Shown here: positions 58,511-64,000 of the stretch, one piece after another | How positions within the stretch are numbered: position 1 is the stretch's first letter | Layout: every line of letters starts with the position of its first letter | Origin: Pseudomonas mendocina | GTDB taxonomy: Bacteria > Pseudomonadota > Gammaproteobacteria > Pseudomonadales > Pseudomonadaceae | Direction of reading: 5' to 3' | DNA: 64,000 bases | Assembly (NCBI RefSeq): GCF_003008615.1 | Contig: NZ_CP027657.1 | Coordinates: forward strand, 2,232,001-2,296,000 | Position numbers and translations under genes: made by a program | Notes under the pieces: generated by a model | What the model was told of the DNA's origin: nothing | Databases searched by the model: none | The model's input: the letters and a program-made list of their open reading frames with translations, nothing else

Positions 58511-59512
58511 ATGAGCTATGCAGTGAAGATTCAACCCTCCGGCCAGAGCTTCGAACTGGCGGAAAACCTGAGCATCCTCGATGGCGCCCTGGCCGATGGC
58601 CTGATGCTCAAGCACAGCTGCCGTGAGGGCACCTGCGGCAGTTGCAAGGGCCGGCTGGTATCCGGCGAAGTCGATCATGGCGATAGCCCGCTGGATGTGC
58701 TCAGTGAGCAGGAGCGCGCCGAGGGTCTGGCGCTGTTCTGCTGCGCGCGGGCCAAGTCCGATCTGGTCATCGACGCGCCGGAAGTCACCGAGCTGCGCGG
58801 TATCAGCATCCAGCAGACGGCCGGGCGGGTGATGACGCTGGAGAAGGTCAGTCACGATGTGATGGTGCTGCGCGTGGCCTTGCCGCCGGGCAGTACCTTC
58901 CGTTACCTGCCAGGGCAGTACGTGCAGTTCCTGCTCAAGGACGGCTCGCGGCGCAGCTACTCGATGGCCACCGCCGCGTTGCGTGACAACCAGCTGGAGC
59001 TGCATATCCGCCATATACCGGGCGGGGTGTTCAGCGGCTTCGTCTTCACCGGCCTGCAGCCCAAGGCGATGCTGCGGATGGAGGGCCCATTCGGATCCTT
59101 CTTCCTGCGTGACAGCGCCACGCCGATGATCTTCCTCGCCAGTGGTACCGGCTTCGCGCCGATCCAGGCCCTGCTCGAGCAACTGCGAGAGCAGGGCAAT
59201 ACGCGGCCGGTCTACCTCTACTGGGGCGGCCGCCAGCGCGAGGATCTGTATCGTCACGAACAGCTGCTGCAATGGGCCGCCGAACTGCCCTGGCTCAGCT
59301 ACACGCCGGTGTTGTCCGATGCCAGCGAAACATGCGACTGGCAGGGTGCGACCGGCTTCGTCCATCAGCAGGTGCTCAGGGACTTCCGCTCGCTACGCGA
59401 GTTCGAGGTGTATGCCTGCGGCGCGCCTATCGTGGTCGATTCGGCGCGGCGCGATTACGTCGAGCAGCTCGGCTTACCGGCGGACAAATTCTTCGCCGAC
59501 GCCTTCGTCTAG
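58511..59512 (+). CDS. Ferredoxin reductase component of the dioxygenase (2Fe-2S/FAD/NAD)
   Basis: The 333-residue protein has a plant-type 2Fe-2S domain (Cys37, Cys42, Cys45 and Cys77 or Cys78 in SCREGTCGSCKG...FCCAR), an FAD domain with RRSYSMA (from residue 147) and an NAD domain with FLASGTGFAPI and YACGAP. This NahAa-like layout, together with the separate Rieske ferredoxin, makes a three-component naphthalene-dioxygenase-type system. It is the last gene of the operon. Confidence 0.95.
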   Translation: MSYAVKIQPSGQSFELAENLSILDGALADGLMLKHSCREGTCGSCKGRLVSGEVDHGDSPLDVLSEQERAEGLALFCCARAKSDLVIDAPEVTELRGISIQQTAGRVMTLEKVSHDVMVLRVALPPGSTFRYLPGQYVQFLLKDGSRRSYSMATAALRDNQLELHIRHIPGGVFSGFVFTGLQPKAMLRMEGPFGSFFLRDSATPMIFLASGTGFAPIQALLEQLREQGNTRPVYLYWGGRQREDLYRHEQLLQWAAELPWLSYTPVLSDASETCDWQGATGFVHQQVLRDFRSLREFEVYACGAPIVVDSARRDYVEQLGLPADKFFADAFV

Positions 59513-59544
59513 CCGGTCATTAAGTTCCTGAGCGAGATCCTCCT

Positions 59545-59577
59545 CGCACGGCGAAAACTCTGAGCCTTCGCCGTGCG
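59545..59577 (+). terminator. Hairpin after the catabolic operon (weak terminator candidate)
   Basis: CGCACGGCGAA (59545-59555) and TTCGCCGTGCG (59567-59577) form a perfect 11-bp stem 33 bases after the reductase. The sequence after it is GGGCGGG with no T-run, so intrinsic termination is doubtful. Confidence 0.45.
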
Positions 59578-59644
59578 GGGCGGGTGTTCGCCTTGCGCGA
59601 TGCGTCATCTGGCAGAACAACAATAATCGAGACCCACTCCGATC

Positions 59645-61279
59645 ATGCCTAGCCTGAGAACCCTGCGTATCCGTACCCGCATCCTGCTGCTGACCCTCAG
59701 CGTGGTGCTGTTCATCCTCTGCCTGAGCCTGTGGCTGGGCTCGGTGCTGCAGCGCAATCTGCTGGAGGAAAAGATGTCCGGCGTCGGCACCGCACTGGAT
59801 ACCGCCTCCAACCTGCTGGCGCACTACGACAAGCAGGTGCGCGACGGCCACCTGAGCCTGGAAGAGGCGCAGCGCCAGGCCGCCGATGTGGTCAGCACCA
59901 TCCGTTACCTGGGCGACAACTACCTGCTGATCCTCAACCTGGACTACCGGATGGTCATGCACCCAACCGCACCGGCACTGGTCGGTAAGCAGGTCGAGGG
60001 TTTCAAGGACGTCAACGGCAAGCTGTTCGCTCAGGACATGATCGAGGGTGCGCGCAGCAAGGGCAGTGCGATCGTCGACTATTGGTTTCCGCGCGCCGGA
60101 TCCACCGAGCCGGAATTCAAGGTGTCCGAAGTGCGTCTGTTCCAACCCTGGGGCTGGGTGCTGGCCAGCGGTATCCACCCGCAGGATGTCAGCCAGGTGG
60201 TCAACCGTGTGCTGCTGGTGCCGGGATTGCTGGCACTGATGGCATTGCTAGGTGTGGCGCTGTTCGCCTGGCTGCTGATCCACAGCATCATTCGCCCGCT
60301 CAACGATACGGTATCGGCACTGTCACGCGCGACGCACGGGCAGACCGATCTGACCCTGCGTCTGCCCACAGACGGCAACGATGAGCTGACCCTGGTGGCA
60401 CACAGTTTCAACCGTCTGGTCGATGCCGCGCATCAAGTGACCAGCAGCATGGCACTGGCCAGCCAGTCGATTTCCCGTGCCGGCGATGACCTGGGTGGTG
60501 TCACCGAGGCTGCCGAGCGCAGCATGGCGACCCAGCAGCAGGAGGCTGACAGCGTTGTCACGGCGATGACGCAGATGGTCGCCACCGTCCAGGAGGTAGC
60601 GCATAACGCCAGTGTCGCTGCTTCAGCCACCCAGGATGCCGAGCGGCAGGCCGGTGCCGGCAGTGGTGCGGTGCGCGATACGGTCGAATCGATCCAGTCG
60701 CTGGTCGATGAGTTGGAGCAGAGCCGCCAGGCTGTTGATCAACTGGCCATCGACTCCAGCAATGTTGGCCGGGTGCTGGATGTGATCACCGCCATCGCCG
60801 AGCAGACCAATCTGCTGGCACTCAACGCCGCCATCGAGGCGGCGCGTGCTGGCGAACACGGTCGTGGTTTCGCCGTAGTGGCCGACGAGGTGCGTACCCT
60901 GGCCAAGCGTACTCAGCAATCGACCCTGGAAATCCAGCAGATCGTCGAGCGCCTGCAATCTGGCGCTACGCACGCTGCTGGACGCATCGGTGCCACTGTC
61001 GAGGCCGCGCAGCAGCCGGTGCGGGCATCCGGGCGCGCCGGTGAGGTGCTGGATTTGCTGAGTGCATCGGCGGGCACCGTCAGCCAGATGACCTTCCAGA
61101 TCGCCAGCGCCGCTGAGCAGCAGGCAGCCACCGCCGATGAGATCAACCGCAGCATCAGCCGCATCCACAGTGCCTCTTCCAGCAATGGCCAGGCGATCCA
61201 GCGCACACGCGAATCCTGCGAGCAGTTGCGCGCGCTGGCGCGTCAGCTCGAAGAGCAGGTGGGGCTGGTGATCATCTGA
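59645..61279 (+). CDS. Methyl-accepting chemotaxis protein with a Cache sensor domain
   Basis: The 544-residue chemoreceptor has an N-terminal transmembrane helix (about 12-31), a periplasmic single-Cache-type domain (about 40-185, with [22 protein letters not shown] and [11 protein letters not shown]), a second helix (about 190-215), HAMP, and the signalling tip [34 protein letters not shown] (about 381-414). No C-terminal CheR-binding pentapeptide is present. Placement right after the catabolic operon suggests it senses the same aromatic compound or a related acid. Confidence 0.93.
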   Translation: MPSLRTLRIRTRILLLTLSVVLFILCLSLWLGSVLQRNLLEEKMSGVGTALDTASNLLAHYDKQVRDGHLSLEEAQRQAADVVSTIRYLGDNYLLILNLDYRMVMHPTAPALVGKQVEGFKDVNGKLFAQDMIEGARSKGSAIVDYWFPRAGSTEPEFKVSEVRLFQPWGWVLASGIHPQDVSQVVNRVLLVPGLLALMALLGVALFAWLLIHSIIRPLNDTVSALSRATHGQTDLTLRLPTDGNDELTLVAHSFNRLVDAAHQVTSSMALASQSISRAGDDLGGVTEAAERSMATQQQEADSVVTAMTQMVATVQEVAHNASVAASATQDAERQAGAGSGAVRDTVESIQSLVDELEQSRQAVDQLAIDSSNVGRVLDVITAIAEQTNLLALNAAIEAARAGEHGRGFAVVADEVRTLAKRTQQSTLEIQQIVERLQSGATHAAGRIGATVEAAQQPVRASGRAGEVLDLLSASAGTVSQMTFQIASAAEQQAATADEINRSISRIHSASSSNGQAIQRTRESCEQLRALARQLEEQVGLVII

Positions 61280-61281
61280 GC

Positions 61282-61893
61282 CTAGCGCGCCAGCGGCAGC
61301 GCCACGCCGATCACCACGAAGAGCACGCCACAACTGCGGTTGAAGGCACGACCGCCGCGCTCCAGCCAGGGGCGTACGCGAAATGCCAGCAGCGCCAGTA
61401 GCAGTTCGACGAGGAACTCGACCACGGCGAAGGTGGCCGCCATCACCACGAACTGCACGGCCAGGCCGCGCTGCGGGTCGACGAATTGCGGCAGGAAGGC
61501 GCCGTAGAACAGGATCACCTTGGGGTTGGACAGCGCCGACAGCAGGCCCTGGCGAAACAGCCGGCTGGCGCTGGGGCGCACGCCGCTGTCGGCCAGGGTC
61601 AGGTTCATCGGCGGCGAGCGCCACAGCTGCACACCCAGCCAGATCAGGTAGGCGCCGCCGATCCACTTCAGTGCCAGCAGGGCGGTGGGCGCGGTCTTGA
61701 GCAGGGCGCCGAGGCCGAACATGGCCAGGGCGATCAGCACGCTGAAGCCGACCACGCCACCGAGGATGGTGGCCAGCGCCATGCGCGCGCCGTACAGCCC
61801 GCCGTGGGTCAGCGCCAGCAGGCTATTGGGGCCAGGCGTCAGCGCCAGGCCCAGGGTGGCGGCGAAGTAGACGAGCCAGAGTTCGAGGGCCAT
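61282..61893 (-). CDS. LysE/RhtB-family exporter
   Basis: The 203-residue membrane protein has the N-terminal LALTPGPNSLLALTHGG signature and GLLSALSNPKVILFYGAFLPQFVD. Six hydrophobic segments are visible. It is divergent from a GlxA-type AraC regulator (94 bases), which may control it. It ends 2 bases from the chemoreceptor stop, convergently. Confidence 0.92.
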   Translation of the reverse strand: MALELWLVYFAATLGLALTPGPNSLLALTHGGLYGARMALATILGGVVGFSVLIALAMFGLGALLKTAPTALLALKWIGGAYLIWLGVQLWRSPPMNLTLADSGVRPSASRLFRQGLLSALSNPKVILFYGAFLPQFVDPQRGLAVQFVVMAATFAVVEFLVELLLALLAFRVRPWLERGGRAFNRSCGVLFVVIGVALPLAR

Positions 61894-61987
61894 GCGGGTC
61901 TCCTGTGAGGGCGCGGCCAGTCTAGTCAGCGGCAGGTGCGGCTATGAGGTAGATTCTAGTCATCTAACGGTTGATTCTGGACAGAGC

Positions 61988-62971
61988 ATGACCGCAAGCC
62001 CCGATCTGCGTTTTCTCCTGCTGCCGCTGCCGGAGTTCGCCCTGCTGCCCTTCGGTGGTTTCCTCGACAAGCTGCGCTTCAGCGCCGACGACGAGGACTA
62101 CAGCCGCCAACGCTACTGCGCCTGGACGATCATCGGCCTGCAGCCGGGGCATATGCTGTCCAGCAGCGGTGCGGCGCTACGTATCGAGGCCACGCCGGAG
62201 GAAATCGCTCTGGCCGACTTCGACTATCTGGTGTTGTTCGGCGGGCGCAACGCGCAGGCCACTGCCGCGCTGGCGCCGGCCTACCAGCCACTACTACGCC
62301 GCGCGGCGCGCGCCGGGGTGAAGCTGGTGGCGATCGATAACGCCAGCTTCCTGCTCGCTGCCTGCGGTTTGCTCGACGGTCACCAGGTGGCGGTGCACTG
62401 GCGGCACGAGGCGGAATTCCGCGCCAGTTTTCCCCACCTGCGTTTGGCCCGCGAACGCCTGTATTGTCTCGATGGCGCGCGGATTTCCTGCGCCGGCGGT
62501 ACGGCGGCCATCGACCTGGCGGTGGAACTGCTGGCCCAGGGCAGTGGCCGGGCAAGGGCGCTCAAAGGCCTGGCCGACATGCTGGTGGACGAGACGCGCA
62601 GCGGCCAGCATGCGCTGCGTTCACTGCACAGCACACCGAGCGGCGAGCGCCATGTCGACCGCGCCATCGCCCTGATGCGCCATGGCCTGGCCAGTGCCGA
62701 CGGCATCGAGCAACTGGCGGCCAGCGTCGGCATCAGCCGCCGTCAGCTCGATCGCCTGTTCCACGCCAGCCAGGGCATGAGCGCGCGCGAATACTGGAAC
62801 GAACTGCGTCTGCAACACGTGCGCTGGCGCCTGCTCAATTCCAGCCACAGCCTGGCGCAGATCGCCGACGAGATCGGCGTCGGCGATACCAGCCATCTGG
62901 GCAAGCTGTTTCGCCAGCGCTTCGGTACCACGCCCGGGGCGATGCGCCGCCAAGCCAAACCCTCGGCGTAG
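61988..62971 (+). CDS. GlxA-type AraC-family regulator with DJ-1/PfpI-like sensor domain
   Basis: The 327-residue protein has an N-terminal class I glutamine-amidotransferase-like domain (FLLLPLPEFALLPFGGFLDKLRFSADDE, LVLFGGRNAQATAAL, CAGGTAAIDLAVELLAQ) and a C-terminal AraC helix-turn-helix (IEQLAASVGISRRQLDRLFHASQGMSAREYWNELRLQ). Relatives control amino-acid, betaine or carnitine use. It lies between two LysE exporters. Its stop codon lies within a REP element. Confidence 0.93.
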   Translation: MTASPDLRFLLLPLPEFALLPFGGFLDKLRFSADDEDYSRQRYCAWTIIGLQPGHMLSSSGAALRIEATPEEIALADFDYLVLFGGRNAQATAALAPAYQPLLRRAARAGVKLVAIDNASFLLAACGLLDGHQVAVHWRHEAEFRASFPHLRLARERLYCLDGARISCAGGTAAIDLAVELLAQGSGRARALKGLADMLVDETRSGQHALRSLHSTPSGERHVDRAIALMRHGLASADGIEQLAASVGISRRQLDRLFHASQGMSAREYWNELRLQHVRWRLLNSSHSLAQIADEIGVGDTSHLGKLFRQRFGTTPGAMRRQAKPSA

Positions 62972-62990
62972 GAGCGGCTTCAGCCGCGAA
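62968..62990. repeat. REP element supplying stop codons to two convergent genes
   Basis: GTAGGAGCGGCTTCAGCCGC plus GAA is a full REP element. Its TAG (62969-62971) is the stop of the GlxA-type regulator, and its TCA (62980-62982) is the TGA stop of the leftward LysE gene, whose last residues (LRG) are REP-encoded. Confidence 0.9.
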
Positions 62991-63585
62991 GCTGGGACAG
63001 CAACGGCACCCACACGGAGGCCAGCAGCAACAGGGCCATGCAGCGGTTGAACAGTCGCAACCAGATCGGCCGCCGCAGCATGCGCGCGCTGCCAATGCCG
63101 AGCAGGCCCCAGACCAGCAGGCAGGGCGTGGACACCAGCAGGAACAGCGTCGCGTAGCTCGCCACCGCACCGAACGAGGCCTGGCCGTCGAGAAAGATCG
63201 CCGTGACCGAGACGGTAATCAACCAGGTCTTGGGGTTGATCAGTTGCAGGCCTGCGCCCTGGATGAAGCCCTGCCGCCGGTCGACGCTGCGCTCGTCCAG
63301 TCTGGCGGTGTCGGCGCGCATCAGTTTGCAGGCCAGCCAACTGATCCAGGCGGCGCCGGCCCAGCTCATCGTCGTCTGCAACAGCGGGGCGCGGGCCAGC
63401 AGTTCGCCGAGGCCCAGGCCGACCACCAGCAGCATCAGGCTGGCGCTCAGGCTCGCCCCTACCGCGATGGTCAGGGCGATGGACAGGCCGAAGCGGGCAG
63501 CGCTGCCGAGGATCAGCAGGTTGGTCGGGCCGGGGGTGATCGAGGCCACCGAGGCGAACAGGATGAAGGGCAGCCACTGGTTCAT
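62980..63585 (-). CDS. LysE/RhtB-family exporter, second copy in this region
   Basis: The 201-residue membrane protein has FILFASVASITPGPTNLLILGSAARFG and GAGLQLINPKTWLITVSVTAIFLD. About six hydrophobic segments are present. The last three codons and stop lie in a REP element, so the original C-terminus may have differed. It follows an AraC regulator encoded upstream on the same strand (77 bases). Confidence 0.92.
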   Translation of the reverse strand: MNQWLPFILFASVASITPGPTNLLILGSAARFGLSIALTIAVGASLSASLMLLVVGLGLGELLARAPLLQTTMSWAGAAWISWLACKLMRADTARLDERSVDRRQGFIQGAGLQLINPKTWLITVSVTAIFLDGQASFGAVASYATLFLLVSTPCLLVWGLLGIGSARMLRRPIWLRLFNRCMALLLLASVWVPLLSQLRG

Positions 63586-63662
63586 GGCTGCGCCCGGCAG
63601 GCGGTGAAAAGCATTGGGTATCGCTCCATATTGGCTATGGCGCGATTGTCCGGCTCACTCGC

Positions 63663-64000
63663 TCAGTGGTCTTGAAGCTTTGTGCAGAGGCTGCGGTAGG
63701 CGCCCGGGGTGACGCCGTTGGCGCGGCGGAACCAGCGGCCCAAATGACTCTGGTCGGCGAAGCCGAGGTCGCTGGCGACGTCCGCTGGCGTCGTGCCTAG
63801 GGCCAGCAGACGCCGGGCGCGCACCAGGCGCAGCTGGATCAGGTAACCGTGCGGTGCGATGCCGAAGGCGGCCTTGAACGCGCGACAGAGGCGAAAGCGG
63901 TCGACGCCGCAAACCCGCGCGAGCTCGTCGAGGCCGATGTTCTCGTGAAAGTGCGCGTGCAGGTAGTCGCGGGCGCACAGGGCCACGCTGGCGATCTGTG
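63663..64000 (-). CDS. AraC-family transcriptional regulator, N-terminus outside the window
   Basis: The visible 112 residues are a complete C-terminal AraC helix-turn-helix domain (IGLDELARVCGVDRFRLCRAFKAAFGIAPHGYLIQLRLVRARRLLALGTTPADVASDLGFADQSHLGRWFRRANGVTPGAYR). The frame is open past position 64000, so the sensor domain lies outside. It is just upstream of a LysE-type exporter on the same strand, as in many AraC-LysE pairs, and may activate it. Confidence 0.88.
   Translation of the reverse strand, partial: QIASVALCARDYLHAHFHENIGLDELARVCGVDRFRLCRAFKAAFGIAPHGYLIQLRLVRARRLLALGTTPADVASDLGFADQSHLGRWFRRANGVTPGAYRSLCTKLQDH

Noticed and set aside
59545..59577. Confident intrinsic terminator after the catabolic operon
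   Set aside because: The stem is perfect but followed by GGGCGGG without a T-run, so it is listed only as a weak candidate.

Overview
The window is high-GC gammaproteobacterial DNA whose first 16 kb has the gene order found just left of the replication origin in Pseudomonas: mnmG-rsmG-parA-parB, the atpIBEFHAGDC operon, glmU, a DeoR-type glmR and glmS. Pseudomonas-style REP elements (GTAGGAGCGG...CCGCGA), an OprD-family porin, the CobN/CobE/CobF aerobic cobalamin set and several TonB systems agree. The species cannot be fixed from the sequence. No tRNA, rRNA, CRISPR array, transposase or prophage gene was seen.

Layout. 1-16.1 kb: chromosome-maintenance and energy genes, ending at glmS with an apparently empty attTn7 site. 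16.1-17.5 kb: a type I methionine aminopeptidase translationally coupled to a ParD-like antitoxin-type protein, plus a small conserved protein. 17.7-27.0 kb: two divergent cobalamin gene blocks (cobE-cobM leftward; cobalamin riboswitch, cobW, cobN, a chelatase gene and cobF rightward). The chelatase gene carries a complete dnaX-type -1 frameshift signal, so one gene can give both the ChlI-like ATPase and a full ChlD-like protein. A near-perfect parS site lies inside cobW. 27.0-27.6 kb: a small AT-rich islet with an unrecognised membrane protein. 27.7-35.7 kb: two TonB-receptor loci, one with an AraC regulator and an AhpD-like protein, the other a Fur-box-preceded RhtX/FptX-type transporter and receptor. 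35.7-39.6 kb: an MHS-family transporter, a divergent LysR/SDR pair and a flavin-reductase-fold protein.

39.6-61.3 kb is a complete 'sense, import, degrade' module for an aromatic compound. A leftward operon encodes a branched-chain-type ABC transporter (permease, permease-ATPase fusion, ATPase, binding protein) and an OprD porin, closed by a strong terminator. A TetR-type regulator sits between it and a rightward operon encoding a three-component Rieske dioxygenase, a cis-dihydrodiol-dehydrogenase-like SDR, a two-subunit LigAB-type class III extradiol dioxygenase, a ring-fission-product hydrolase and the hydratase/aldolase/acylating aldehyde dehydrogenase that finish the lower meta pathway. 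It also holds three genes not normally expected there: a feruloyl-CoA-synthetase-like ligase, a hotdog thioesterase and a nitronate-monooxygenase-like flavoprotein. Related TACA-N4-TGTA-type palindromes sit at the predicted start points of both operons, and another lies in the regulator's upstream region. A Cache-domain chemoreceptor follows. The substrate is not identifiable from sequence. Hydrolase-only processing, with no semialdehyde dehydrogenase or oxalocrotonate branch, implies a catechol whose cleavage gives a ketone.

61.3-64 kb holds two LysE/RhtB exporters, a GlxA-type AraC regulator and the end of another AraC regulator. A REP element supplies the stop codons of two convergent genes there.
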